Counted from the stretch's first letter, positions 42,346-51,472 are shown. The stretch is DNA of 64,000 bases from CAZTHM01 sp041946825 (GCA_041946825.1 JBHGBD010000028.1:3380-67379); one strand, 5' to 3'. Numbers and translations: made by a program. Notes: generated by a model not told the origin, from the sequence alone.

Positions 42346-42874
42346 CACCGAATTATTGTACAACGCCCGGTGCGCGGGTGGGGAACCTTCCCGCCTCGCC
42401 GCCGCTGCGCGTCGGATGGGGAGCCTATGGCGCCGGACAAGCGCCGACCTTACATCCAAGCTATGTGCCAGATTTGGGCAGAGTTTTCCCTCGGCAAGAG
42501 GCTAGAATCGTGATAGTAGTGGCAGAGTTGTAGGCTCAGGGTTGGGGGCGAATGGCCGCGGGGCGCGCGCATCAGGAACGGAGGGCCGGCGGGAGCAGTC
42601 CGATGGGACATTTTGCCCGCGACAAACGGCTGCACGCGGGAAAAATAAGGTTACGTCAAAAAGACCGGAACGATGCCGGAATGTAACAGATAATAAATCA
42701 CTTAGCAGAAAAAGCCGGAATCTTACAGATACCAAAGAAACTTACGCACAAAACCTCCATGATCGCACCCAGGGTTTCGGCTCGAAACCGCGAGGTTGAC
42801 CACGCCTGCGCATTGCGGTCCTCTCGCCGCCACGGGCCGAGGCGCAACCTCGCCCTGGAGGCCAGAGGGTAAGG
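42346..42874. other. Intergenic region with an 18-bp direct repeat
   Basis: 529 bp without a gene, between the VKOR fusion and lemA. An AT-richer part contains GCCGGAATGTAACAGATA (42675-42692) and GCCGGAATCTTACAGATA (42714-42731), 16 of 18 bases identical with starts 39 bp apart, so possibly a binding site. A small perfect hairpin GGTTTCG-GCT-CGAAACC lies at 42773-42789, 85 bp past the end of lemA. No promoter could be assigned. Confidence 0.5.
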
Positions 42875-43435
42875 CTATTCAATCGTGGAGCTGAATTGCA
42901 CGTCGGGGGTCTGGCGTTCTTCGGCGGCCATCTCGAAATACTCGCGGGTGTAGAAATTGAACAGCCCGGCGACGAGGTTGGAGGGGAACTGGGCGATGCG
43001 CGTATTGAGGTCGCGCACCACGGCGTTGTAGTACCGCCGCGCCAGTTGGATTGTGTCCTCGACGCGGCTGATCTCGTTCTGGAGCTCGAGGAAATTCCCG
43101 GCGGCGCGGAGCTGGGGATAGTTTTCGGCAACCGCGAAGAGCGAGCGGAGCGCCTGGTTCAGCGAGTCTTCGGCGCGGGCGGCCGCGGCTGGGCCGCTTG
43201 CCGCAGCAGCACGCGCCCGCGCCTCGGTGACGCGCTCGAAAGTGGTGCGTTCGTGCGCGGCATAGCCCTTCACGGTCTCCACGAGATTGGGAATCAGGTC
43301 GTGCCGGCGTTTGAGCTGGACGTCGATGTCGGCCCAGGCGGCATCCCCCTGGACGCGCAGCTTCACCAGACGGTTATAGGTGATGACGACGTAGGCGAAG
43401 ATGAGAAGCAGCAGAAGTCCGATGGCGTAGAGCAT
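42875..43435 (-). CDS. lemA: LemA family protein
   Basis: 186 residues from the ATG at 43435 (GGGAG 4 bases upstream; the longer frame to 43630 is rejected). One N-terminal membrane helix (MLYAIGLLLLLIFAYVVI) is followed by the LemA signature YNRLVKLRVQGDAAWADIDVQLKRRHDLIPNLVETVKGYA split over about 21-60. The C-terminal helical bundle includes LQNEISRVEDTIQLARRYYNAVVRDLN. LemA proteins sit in the inner membrane facing outward and are linked to stress and envelope functions, mechanism unclear. It usually pairs with a TPM/htpX gene; none is adjacent here. Confidence 0.93.
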   Translation of the reverse strand: MLYAIGLLLLLIFAYVVITYNRLVKLRVQGDAAWADIDVQLKRRHDLIPNLVETVKGYAAHERTTFERVTEARARAAAASGPAAAARAEDSLNQALRSLFAVAENYPQLRAAGNFLELQNEISRVEDTIQLARRYYNAVVRDLNTRIAQFPSNLVAGLFNFYTREYFEMAAEERQTPDVQFSSTIE

Positions 43436-43665
43436 CGCACTCCCTTTCGACTGAAGCGTGGCCTTGGCGATGGGTGCTTGCGAACCGGCGGCCTCACTAT
43501 ACGCGAGGCGGCCCGCCCTGTAAAGGGCAGCGGACGGAAGAGTCTGCGGGTTTGACCCTTTCGGCGCTTCGTCGTGACCCGGGGTCGTACCTTCCCAGGC
43601 AGGATTGAATTCGCTCCACAATTGCGGCATGATGCCTTCGCCTTCGCGCCCAGTGAGGTCGGGTC

Positions 43666-44574
43666 ATGAAGTTCCTTATCACTGGTTCCACCGGGTTCAT
43701 CGGCTCGGCCCTGGTCCGGCACCTGAGAGAAGAAGGGCATGCGGTCGTCCCGCTCTTGCGCACGCGAGTGCGCCCCGGAGAAAAAGGAATCCTCTGGGAT
43801 ATCCAGAGCGGGACACTGGACCCTCGGGCGGTGGAAGGATTTGACGTCGTCGTCCATCTGGCGGGAGAGAGTATCGGAGCCGGGCGATGGACGCTCACTC
43901 GCAAGGCCACCCTCCGTCACAGTCGCGTCAAGGGCACCCGCCTGCTTGCCGAAACCCTGGCCAGCTTGGCGCACCCTCCCAAAGTTCTGGTTTGCGCATC
44001 CGCGATGGGTTTCTACGGAGACCGAGGCGACGAGATTCTGACGGAAGAGAGTTCCGCGGGAACGGGTTTTCTCGCCGAACTCTGTCAGGAGTGGGAAGCG
44101 GCGTCGGAACCTGCGGCGGAGAAGGGAATTCGCGTCACGCGCCTGCGCATCGGCTTGGTACTGGGCGCGGAGGGCGGAGCGCTCAAGCAGATGCTTCCGC
44201 CGTTCCGCTTCGGCGTAGGCGGGAGGCTCGGGAGCGGAAGACAATTCATGAGCTGGATCGCGCTCGACGATCTTGTTGCCGTCATCGAGCACGCCGTCAC
44301 TCACGACTCGCTCGCGGGCGCCGTGAACGCCGCCGCCCCGAATCCGGTCACCAATCGCGAATTCACAACAGCCCTGGGCCGCGTGCTCGACCGTCCAACT
44401 ATTTTTCCTGTTCCTTCCCTTGCCGTGCGAATCCTTTTCGGCGAGATGGGCGACGCGTTACTCCTCTCCAGCGCACGGCTCGCGCCGGCACGCCTCCTTG
44501 CCAGCGGATTTCAATTCCGCTACCCCGAGCTCGAAGCCGCTCTGCGGCACGCGCTCCACAAGCCCGCCATATGA
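43666..44574 (+). CDS. TIGR01777-family NAD-dependent epimerase (YfcH-like)
   Basis: 302 residues of an atypical SDR. The cofactor motif TGSTGFIGSALV starts at residue 6. HLAGESIGAGRW and SAMGFYGDRGDE..TEES are the family's signature blocks, the latter with the Tyr. GRQFMSWIALDD is also conserved, as is the C-terminal DUF1731 segment (FGEMGDALLLSSARLAPARLLASGF). Substrate unknown; proteins of the family are linked loosely to cell division or sugar nucleotides. GAGGT lies 6 bases before the ATG. It is divergent from lemA and convergent with the TldE-like gene. Confidence 0.9.
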   Translation: MKFLITGSTGFIGSALVRHLREEGHAVVPLLRTRVRPGEKGILWDIQSGTLDPRAVEGFDVVVHLAGESIGAGRWTLTRKATLRHSRVKGTRLLAETLASLAHPPKVLVCASAMGFYGDRGDEILTEESSAGTGFLAELCQEWEAASEPAAEKGIRVTRLRIGLVLGAEGGALKQMLPPFRFGVGGRLGSGRQFMSWIALDDLVAVIEHAVTHDSLAGAVNAAAPNPVTNREFTTALGRVLDRPTIFPVPSLAVRILFGEMGDALLLSSARLAPARLLASGFQFRYPELEAALRHALHKPAI

Positions 44575-44697
44575 CCCGACTCGGGCGCGCTCCCAAGGCA
44601 TGGACTGGGGACGAGTCCGTGTTCTCGATTGGATGACGGGTAAGGCACCCGTTGTTGAGCGTGGGTCCCGGCTTCGGGCTTCCGGAATCGGTTCTTC

Positions 44698-46512
44698 TCA
44701 CTTTGCGAAGTAGGGAGGAGATGAGACCGGGAGCTGCGGAATCTGGCCGCCGGGCCTGCGGATCGAAACCTCGTCGAAGAGCAGCGAGGGGACGGCGACC
44801 GAGACGATGGAAGCGCCGCCTTCGCCCTGCGCCATCTCGAAAAGCGCCATGGTTTGGAACATCCCCATGGTGCGGGCAATGAACGGGGCGCTATAGACGG
44901 CGGGGGTGTCGGACGCCGCCACGATGTCCCGGAAAGTCGCGGCGCCGATCTGCGTGAGTTCAAGATTGCGAATCAGTTCTTCGTGGCCGTCGAGGAAGAG
45001 CTTGTAAGCCTCGGTGGGATTGTCGACGCGCTCGTCGTTTCTCCCGCGCTGCATGAACATGGCGCCCACGTCCTCCGGTGAGGCCTTGAGCGCGGGGTTC
45101 CCGAGCCGGCGGATGACGATTCCGAACTCCTTGCCGCGCTGCTTGAGCATTTGGATGAAGCGCTCTCGCAACGCCGCCTCGCTCAGGCCGCCCGTGGCGG
45201 TCACGATGAGGTTGCTCGGAAGGATGCCAGCCCCGCGTCGATTGCCCGTGCTGTGCTCGATTCCTGAAACGGGGCTGCGAGTGGTCAGCAAGGTCTTGAG
45301 AATGCCGTGGTCGACCAGGATATTCTCTCTCGCGCGCACGCCCTCGTCGTCCACCACGTAGTGCACGGCCAAGGGAGCATTGCGGTATTCGGTCAGCGTG
45401 GGGTTGTCTGCGACGCTCAACGCGTCAGGAAGCACGCGCGAACCCAGCTTGTCTAAGAACGGATTTTCCAGGCTCGCCAGGAAGGTTTCCACCTGCGGAT
45501 TATCCGCGATGGGTAAACGGGCCGCCAGAAGGCGCGGCGCGAAGAGCTGGCAGAAGAGCTCCGCAGCGGCCTGGCCCTCGAAAAGCACGGGTCCCGTATA
45601 CCGGTCGAGTCTGGGCGCATTTCGCAGGCGCTCCAGGCGCTCGCCCATCTCGCGGATGCGAGCCGCGAAGTCCGCGGTGGAGGGAAGGTCGCTTCGCGAG
45701 CGCCCGAAGACGCTGATGAATTCCTGAATCGGAGCGCCATCCGCAGCCTGGGTGCCCGCCAGCGCCATCAGGCTTATCGAGGGCGTGACGCGTGTGAACG
45801 AAGTTCCCTCGCTGTTCAAGTAGTAGGTGTGGATGGTACCGGCGCGGAGTCGCACCGTCGAAATATAGGCCGCGGGCAACTCTCTGAAAGCCGCCGAGAG
45901 TTGCTTGACGGTTCGGTCGGCTTCGTCCTGAGTCACGGCAACGTTGGGCTCGTCCTCGGTGAGGCTGCCGGGCTGTTCCTTGCTGAAGTCGGGCAGTTGC
46001 TCGGATTGTGTCCGATTGCGCATCGCGGCGCGCTTGCGGGCGATATCCTCGAGAGCCTTCTTGTAGGCGCTGTCAGTGGCCAGCCAGATCTGGCGGCGAA
46101 TTTCCCGGTAATCGTCGTCGAGAGGGACGGTCAGCGTCCCGCCGAAGAGGCGGGTCACGCCGGCAGGGCCGGAGGGCATCGAAAAGAAATTGGTGTTATC
46201 CAGAGCGTAGTCGCCGACGCGAACCTCGACCGTGAGCAGGCGAACGTGATTCGCCTCGCTGGCGGTAAGGCTGCCGAAAGTCGCGGAGGCCGCCACGGTT
46301 TCGCCATCCTGCACCGTGTAGGCGATGAAGTAGGGCCGGTCGAGATCGTTCAGTCGGAGCTTCTGCATCGACCGCTCGAGCTCGTCCTTCATCGCTTGGC
46401 GAATGACGTCGTCGGCGGCTCCGAGCGGGGCGGCCGCGGCCAGCAGAACCATGGCGGCGCAAAACGGCACGAGCCTTGGGAGCCTTGCGGACCAGCCGGC
46501 AGCCAGCCTCAT
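44698..46512 (-). CDS. TldE/PmbA-like protein with signal peptide, no HExxxH
   Basis: 604 residues. The N-terminus (LPRLVPFCAAMVLLAAAAPLGAA) looks like a signal peptide, whereas E. coli TldE and TldD are cytoplasmic. The fold pattern matches its upstream neighbour (VRVGDYALDNTNFF, GPVLFEGQAAAELFCQLFAPRL, VVDDEGVRARENILVDHGILKTLLTTRSPV). In place of the metal motif HExxxH there is ELFCQLFAPR. This is the state of TldE, which supports the catalytic TldD subunit in an E. coli heterodimer that degrades unfolded or modified peptides. Its ATG overlaps the upstream stop by 4 bp, so the two are surely co-translated. An extracytoplasmic TldDE complex is inferred. Confidence 0.82.
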   Translation of the reverse strand: MRLAAGWSARLPRLVPFCAAMVLLAAAAPLGAADDVIRQAMKDELERSMQKLRLNDLDRPYFIAYTVQDGETVAASATFGSLTASEANHVRLLTVEVRVGDYALDNTNFFSMPSGPAGVTRLFGGTLTVPLDDDYREIRRQIWLATDSAYKKALEDIARKRAAMRNRTQSEQLPDFSKEQPGSLTEDEPNVAVTQDEADRTVKQLSAAFRELPAAYISTVRLRAGTIHTYYLNSEGTSFTRVTPSISLMALAGTQAADGAPIQEFISVFGRSRSDLPSTADFAARIREMGERLERLRNAPRLDRYTGPVLFEGQAAAELFCQLFAPRLLAARLPIADNPQVETFLASLENPFLDKLGSRVLPDALSVADNPTLTEYRNAPLAVHYVVDDEGVRARENILVDHGILKTLLTTRSPVSGIEHSTGNRRGAGILPSNLIVTATGGLSEAALRERFIQMLKQRGKEFGIVIRRLGNPALKASPEDVGAMFMQRGRNDERVDNPTEAYKLFLDGHEELIRNLELTQIGAATFRDIVAASDTPAVYSAPFIARTMGMFQTMALFEMAQGEGGASIVSVAVPSLLFDEVSIRRPGGQIPQLPVSSPPYFAK

Positions 46513-48203
46513 CGCCCGCCCTCCTGGAATGGCGGAGGCAGCAAGGGCGGCCGCTCCTGCGACTTCTCCTTCTTCTGCACTTCGATCTGCTCCACCAGGA
46601 TTTCCGGCGACGCCGCGGCCACCGGCACGCTTCCCGACTCAGCGCCGCAGATGCCATTGAAAACCCCGACCTGGTCGCTTGCCGCCGCAATCTTGCTGAA
46701 GGCCGTCAGCGGGGTGCCGATCAGGTCCACGCCTCGGACCAACTCCTCGCGGCCGTCGGGATAAATACGGTACACGATGATGGGCAGCACGTTGAAGGCA
46801 TTGGGAATTGTCCGCTGGGTGATGGTGAATCCGCCCTGGATATCCTCGAAGTAGAGTCCAAACGGCTTGTTGGCCTTCTTGACCTCCTCGATTAGCCGCT
46901 GCTTGAGCGCCGCATGGGTGAGAGGTTTACTGACCTCAACGATCAGGTTCGACTGCCGCGCTACCGGCGGGTAACCCTGCTGGCGGCGGCCGTGGCCGTT
47001 CGAGTGCGGAAAGCCTTCGATGGGCGAACGCGACATCAGGAAGTTCTTGAATACCCCGCGCTCGACCACCGTCACGGGGCGAGCCCGCACACCTTCGTTG
47101 TCAAAGTGGTAGGAGCCGACCAATTCGGTCTTGCCGAGGTGGCGCAGGGTGGGGTCGGAGATGACGGTGAAGTTATCGGGCAGCATCTTTTCGCCCACCT
47201 TCTTCTTGAACGTCTGGCCTTCTTCCTCTTCCTTCTGCCGGTGCCCCTCGATGCGGTGGCCGAAGACTTCGTGGAAAAAGACCGCGCTGGCTCGACCCGA
47301 GAGGATCGCCGGTCCCGTATACGGGTCAACGATGGGCGCGGAGCGGAGCGCCTGCAGATCCTGGATCATTTTCTCGACGGCCTTGAGGACCGTGGCATCG
47401 TCGGGCAAACCCTGGGGCGTGAAGGACGCGTAAGACTCATAGCGCGGCAATTCCATGCCGTCGTCGGACTTCGTAAAGGCATAGATGATCAGGCGGTAGA
47501 AGACCTGCGAGACTTGGATTTCGGACCCGTCGCTGTTGGTGTACCACCGGGTCTCGCGGTCGGCGGTGAAGTTGGCCTGACCTTCGTAGATGTTGCCGTA
47601 GCGCGCGAAGGGGGCGGTGTACTTGCGGATCTTTGCTTCCCATTCGCCGCGGTCGACGCCCATCGCCGGGATGGGATCGAGCTGCTTCTCCGCCGCTTCA
47701 CGCGAGAAGTCATCCGATTTGTCTTCCTGCTCGACCTTGACCTCGACGTTGGTCTTGACTTTGGTGAGCTGCTCAACGGCGCGCTTGTATTTCTTGTCGG
47801 TGTAATACCAGAGCACGCTGCGGAGAGCGTCAGGGTCGTCCTCCATGGGCACTTCGATGTAGGAAAAGCGATCGAAGCCCCCGCCGAAATCCCCGCGAAT
47901 GCTGTGGGTATTGTCGAGCTTGTAGTCGCCCACGCGCAGGTCGATATCGAGCTGGCGATGCCGGTTCTCACCGCTCGATTCCAGCTTTCCGAACGATCCG
48001 GTTACGGCGATAACCGCGTCTTCGGTGATCTCGTAGCTGAGGAAATAGGGAGGAGTCGACTGGCCCTTCAGGGTCTGCATGGAACGCGCGAGCTCGGCCT
48101 TCATCGCCTCGAGCACGCGCGGAGTCTTCTGCTCCTGCGCCGGAGCAACAGCGGCGGCTATGAACAGTAGGACGATAACCCTGCAAACGATGCTGCGGCG
48201 CAA
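46509..48203 (-). CDS. TldD-like metallopeptidase with signal peptide
   Basis: 564 residues from the TTG at 48203, which starts at a signal peptide (RRSIVCRVIVLLFIAAAVAPAQ) and has AGGAG 11 bases before it. The frame continues upstream to 48314 but that part looks untranslated. The metal site HEVFGHRIEGHR is intact in SAVFFHEVFGHRIEGH. Further conserved parts are FDNEGVRARPVTVVERGVFKNFLMSRSPI and a C-terminal GVDLIGTPLTAFSKIAAASDQ with GICGAESGSVPV. It precedes its active-site-less partner with a 4-bp overlap. TldD proteins need the partner for proteolysis. Start choice is uncertain. Confidence 0.85.
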   Translation of the reverse strand: MRRSIVCRVIVLLFIAAAVAPAQEQKTPRVLEAMKAELARSMQTLKGQSTPPYFLSYEITEDAVIAVTGSFGKLESSGENRHRQLDIDLRVGDYKLDNTHSIRGDFGGGFDRFSYIEVPMEDDPDALRSVLWYYTDKKYKRAVEQLTKVKTNVEVKVEQEDKSDDFSREAAEKQLDPIPAMGVDRGEWEAKIRKYTAPFARYGNIYEGQANFTADRETRWYTNSDGSEIQVSQVFYRLIIYAFTKSDDGMELPRYESYASFTPQGLPDDATVLKAVEKMIQDLQALRSAPIVDPYTGPAILSGRASAVFFHEVFGHRIEGHRQKEEEEGQTFKKKVGEKMLPDNFTVISDPTLRHLGKTELVGSYHFDNEGVRARPVTVVERGVFKNFLMSRSPIEGFPHSNGHGRRQQGYPPVARQSNLIVEVSKPLTHAALKQRLIEEVKKANKPFGLYFEDIQGGFTITQRTIPNAFNVLPIIVYRIYPDGREELVRGVDLIGTPLTAFSKIAAASDQVGVFNGICGAESGSVPVAAASPEILVEQIEVQKKEKSQERPPLLPPPFQEGGR

Positions 48204-48352
48204 GCTCGGTTTTTCTCCTGGAGCTTTGATGCGAGAAGCCGTCCGGCGAGTTTCTCGGCTGGCAAAACCCCGAACCGCCATCCTACGCGAGGGTGCCAAT
48301 AGCGTCAATGGCATTTGGGGCCCCGAACGGCGGGGCTGGTCCGTGCCGCACG

Positions 48353-49738
48353 CTACTTCGCGGCGGCAAGCATTTGATCCACTTGCTTTTGCCAGGAGAC
48401 GGGGGAGGCATGGAGGGCGCGGCCGAGGAACGACGCGCGCAGGCGGCGCAGGTCGGGGAGCTTGCGGCAGGCAATGGCGTAGCGGCGATAGCGCGGCTGC
48501 ATTTCCAGTTTATCGTCAGAGAGGTAGATCGGCTCGCGGCGGAAGTTCAGCAGGACAAGCGCGCGATTGAGCTGCTGAATCGCCGCCTCCACCGCGGCAG
48601 GGGCCTTTGCGGAATCCGCAAGGCTGCCCGCCTGCTCGGGCGGGAGCAGTCGGAAGAAGTAAGTCGCTCGGCCGGACTTCGACGTTGCCTCCCAGGCCAC
48701 AAGATTGCCGGGTTGCGCCGCGCCAGCCGTTGTGGCCAAGGGGAAGAAGAACCAATGGAGGATCGGCTGTTCTTCGTTTTGGTCGCCCGCAGTTTTTTCA
48801 GCAGCCTCTTCGGCTGAGTCCTCCGGTTCGAAGGCTTCCGTGCTGGCCCCTGATTCTTCAGCTGCAGCCGGTTCTTTTATTTCCGGCCCGCTGGCTTCCT
48901 CCTGCTTGCGAATCAGCTTGAAGCCTGTATAGAGGAAGCCTGCCGGCACGCGCTTCATCAAGGCGTCAAAGTACGGCCTCAATTTTGCGTCCACGATATT
49001 CTCGGTCAGCGCCTGCTCGATCCTGGGATGGACGGCTTGGAGTTTCGCGAGCGGGGCGGCGCGTCCTTCTTTCATCACCTCCGCCGCGGATTGGAACTGG
49101 TCAGGCGAGAGAAACGGAAAGAGTTTGTGAACCGTCAGGGCGGAATTCTCCGTCAACTGGGCCGTTGCTTCACGCAGGCGCTCGACGAATTCGCGTGTGC
49201 GCTTGGCGAGTTTGGTGACCAAGAGGCGCTCCCCGGAGGCTTCGAGGATTACCGCATAACCTGCCTCATCAAAGCGGAGGGAGTCAATTTCCGCCAGGCG
49301 CCACTGGAAGCCGGTTGCGGCAGCGGGCAGCACCGCGAGGTTCGATTTGTAGAGGCGAAATTCCGCTGGGCTGGTGAACGCCCGCCCGGGCGATTCGAGT
49401 TGCGCCACGCCTTCGAAACGGGTCAACTCCTCCAGGTCTTCGAGCAGGAGGCATTGGACCAGCCGCGCGCGGTAGGCGTCCAGAAGGTCGTGGGTCAGAT
49501 TCTGAAAGGACTTGCCAAACTGATGGAGCAGGATTTTCTTCCCAGTGTAGAGGGTGAGGGTCAGCTCGTATTCCCCGGCCGCGAAGGAATCGATATCGCC
49601 TAGGTCGAACACGATGGGTGCCCCGGCCTGCGGGACCAGAGTCAGGGTCTCCGCTTCAAAGCTGACCTGGCATGGCCCCGACTGCGTCGCGGTGCCGTCG
49701 GTATTGAGGTACCGGAATTTGCCGGAAAAGGAAGGCAT
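48353..49738 (-). CDS. Conserved hypothetical protein, duplicated N-terminal beta domain
   Basis: 461 residues, no signal peptide. Two beta-rich segments of PH-like character appear: residues 5-75 (FRYLNTDGTATQSGPCQVSFEAETLTLVPQ..FDLGDIDSF) and about 120-185 (FRLYKSNLAVLPA..FQWRLAEIDSLRFDEAGYAVIL). A helical middle (HKLFPFLSPDQFQSAAEV) follows, then an acidic low-complexity linker (about 285-325) and a C-terminal domain (ILHWFFFPLATT..ATYFFRLLP, then basic helices). No enzyme motif is seen. It lies just downstream of a double-zinc-ribbon gene on the same strand, separated by a palindromic repeat; the two may work together. Confidence 0.7.
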   Translation of the reverse strand: MPSFSGKFRYLNTDGTATQSGPCQVSFEAETLTLVPQAGAPIVFDLGDIDSFAAGEYELTLTLYTGKKILLHQFGKSFQNLTHDLLDAYRARLVQCLLLEDLEELTRFEGVAQLESPGRAFTSPAEFRLYKSNLAVLPAAATGFQWRLAEIDSLRFDEAGYAVILEASGERLLVTKLAKRTREFVERLREATAQLTENSALTVHKLFPFLSPDQFQSAAEVMKEGRAAPLAKLQAVHPRIEQALTENIVDAKLRPYFDALMKRVPAGFLYTGFKLIRKQEEASGPEIKEPAAAEESGASTEAFEPEDSAEEAAEKTAGDQNEEQPILHWFFFPLATTAGAAQPGNLVAWEATSKSGRATYFFRLLPPEQAGSLADSAKAPAAVEAAIQQLNRALVLLNFRREPIYLSDDKLEMQPRYRRYAIACRKLPDLRRLRASFLGRALHASPVSWQKQVDQMLAAAK

Positions 49739-49763
49739 AGACGATGGTTTCTCACAGACGGCA

Positions 49764-49841
49764 TGTCATCCTGAGCGGAGCGAAGGAGCTCGGTAGTTGC
49801 CTCCCTAAATGCGGGGATTCTTCGCTTCGCTCAGGGCGACA
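49764..49841. repeat. TGTCATCCTGAGCG inverted-repeat element (MITE-like)
   Basis: A 78-bp element with 22-bp imperfect terminal inverted repeats: TGTCATCCTGAGCGGAGCGAAG at the left (49764-49785) and its near-complement at 49820-49841, 19 of 22 positions pairing. It belongs to a repeat type frequent between genes in several soil phyla and shares its end with the palindrome at 26571-26606. Confidence 0.8.
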
Positions 49842-49860
49842 GGCGTTCGGCGGGGCATTC

Positions 49861-50493
49861 TCAGCCCACCTTGTTGCCGCATTCCGGACAGAACTTGGTT
49901 CCCGCTTCAAATTTCGTGCCGCAGCGCGAGCATTCGTTCTTGGGGCGGAGAGGCTTCCCACACTCGGGGCAAAACTTCGCGCCTTGCGTGCGAGCACCGC
50001 AACTCGGGCAAAGCGCGGCGGCCTCGCTGGTCACGTCGATATCCTTGGTAAAGTCCTGCTTGCGGACTTTCTCCTGGAGTTGTTCCACGGTGGCTTGCGC
50101 CTGGGCGGCGGCGAGCTCGGTTTCGACGTTGGGCGCGCAGCCGTAACACAGCCCGCGCTTCTGGTTCCAGCAAGTCGTCAGGCAAACCCAATGCGAACAC
50201 TTCGGGCAGAGGCGGAAGTTGGGTTTGGCCGCCTCGACGGCATCGCGGAAAGCCTTGTCGTGTCCGGGGCCTCGGACGGCCCGTTCGATTTCGTAAGTAC
50301 TGCTCCCGACACGGCCGAGAACCCCGCCCAGAAGGCTGCCGGCGGTTCGCAAGGCTCCGGTGGCGAAGCCGGCGATGGACGTGTCAAATTCCGACATGAA
50401 GCCATTACCGCACCGGTCACAGAAGAACTCGAACTGGTAACCTTTGTCGGTTGAGTGATCAGTGTGATTCTTGGTGAATTGGATCAGGGCCAT
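49861..50493 (-). CDS. Zinc-ribbon protein
   Basis: 210 residues with many CxxC knuckles: FFCDRCGNGF (about 24-33), LCPKCSHWVC and LCYGCAP (about 95-120), then a double zinc ribbon at the C-terminus with CPSCG, FCPECGKPL, CSRCG and FCPECGNK. A Gly-rich hydrophobic stretch (ALRTAGSLLGGVLGRVG) lies between. No catalytic motif is seen; it is likely a metal-stabilised adaptor. GGGGAGG lies 7 bases before the ATG. It is followed by the hypothetical gene at 48353-49738. Confidence 0.75.
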   Translation of the reverse strand: MALIQFTKNHTDHSTDKGYQFEFFCDRCGNGFMSEFDTSIAGFATGALRTAGSLLGGVLGRVGSSTYEIERAVRGPGHDKAFRDAVEAAKPNFRLCPKCSHWVCLTTCWNQKRGLCYGCAPNVETELAAAQAQATVEQLQEKVRKQDFTKDIDVTSEAAALCPSCGARTQGAKFCPECGKPLRPKNECSRCGTKFEAGTKFCPECGNKVG

Positions 50494-50859
50494 TGTCGGC
50501 CTCCCCTTCGCATGGTCGGGAATTCGAAAAGGCAGGGGATTCTAACTCAGGTGGATAAAAGAAGGGAAGAACGCTGAAGGCTGATGACTCTTCAGTGAAT
50601 AGAAGCTCGAAACGGTGGCCGGCAATACATCACCCTCTACGACCTACTACCAGCCGCTCCCGCCGAAGTGGAAGGCCGGAATCCACCGACAAACTGTCGG
50701 AGTCCGGGGACTCTTGACACTGTGCTTTGAGCCCGGCTGTATGACGGATGTCATTCCGGGCACGGGAATTGCTATGAGAGGATTGAGGTGGTTCAAAAGC
50801 ACCGGGGGCGAGGATGTGTGTCAGTGCGCCCCCCATTGACGAACCATCGGGGAGGCGTC
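50494..50859. other. Intergenic region before the cytochrome gene
   Basis: 366 bp between divergent genes. A perfect TTGACA (50714-50719) is followed at 18 bases by TGTATG, a weak promoter candidate toward the cytochrome gene. A 74-codon plus-strand frame (50615-50839) has no recognisable content. Nothing else was seen. Confidence 0.4.
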
Positions 50860-51390
50860 ATGCGAGCAAAATGTCTCTTTTGGCTCCTAGCGTTGGCAAT
50901 TGTGGTGGGGGCCGTCTGGGCGCAAGAGCAGAAGCCGCCAGCGGAGGACAAGAGTGCTCCGGCGGCAACTGCGGCTCCACCCGCGACGCCCCATCCGCCC
51001 AGGGTGACTCCCGAGGACGCAGCGCGCAAGAATCCCATTAAATTCACTACGTTATCGGTCGAACGGGGGGCGAAGCTGTATCGCACTCAATGTGCCATGT
51101 GCCATGGAGAGAAGGGGGACGGCAAAGGCGATATGGTGGCGGAAATGAAGATGAGTCCCCCTGACTTCACCAAACCCGAAACGCTCAAGGATCGGACGGA
51201 TGGGGCTCTCTTTGCCTTAATCGGAGCCGGATCCGAAGTTATGCCCAGCCAAGGGACACGGATGACGGACACGCACAAGTGGAACCTGGTGAACTTCCTC
51301 AGGTCACTCAGCGGGAAACCGCCGGAGAGGGCAACGGGAAAGGAGCCTGAGGAAAACATCATTCTGGTCCCTCAGGACGAGAAGAAGTAG
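50860..51390 (+). CDS. Mono-haem cytochrome c
   Basis: 176 residues from the ATG at 50860, with GGGGAGG 4 bases before it; an in-frame start at 50788 is rejected. The signal peptide (CLFWLLALAIVVGAVWAQ) is followed by a Pro/Ala-rich linker. The class I cytochrome domain has the haem site CAMCHGEKGDGKGD (about residue 81) and a Met ligand candidate in GSEVMPSQGTRM. It is a periplasmic or lipid-side electron carrier. No redox partner lies next to it; the cytochrome operon of 6-10 kb is far away. Confidence 0.88.
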   Translation: MRAKCLFWLLALAIVVGAVWAQEQKPPAEDKSAPAATAAPPATPHPPRVTPEDAARKNPIKFTTLSVERGAKLYRTQCAMCHGEKGDGKGDMVAEMKMSPPDFTKPETLKDRTDGALFALIGAGSEVMPSQGTRMTDTHKWNLVNFLRSLSGKPPERATGKEPEENIILVPQDEKK

Positions 51391-51472
51391 CCCCTACGCG
51401 TCGCTAAGGGTAGGGCTGTCCTCAGACACAACCCCCTCCACGCCGGAACGCCGCCCGAGCCGAGCCCCCACT

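Noticed and set aside
40711..42513. Plus-strand frame of 600 codons opposite the VKOR fusion
   Set aside because: Antisense to a gene with three recognisable domains; composition is not protein-like.
42773..42789. Hairpin GGTTTCG-GCT-CGAAACC considered as tRNA T arm
   Set aside because: The stem is 7 bp with a 3-base loop, and no acceptor or anticodon arms are nearby.
50615..50839. 74-codon plus-strand frame before the mono-haem cytochrome
   Set aside because: No ribosome site, no motif; overlaps the probable promoter region of the cytochrome gene.
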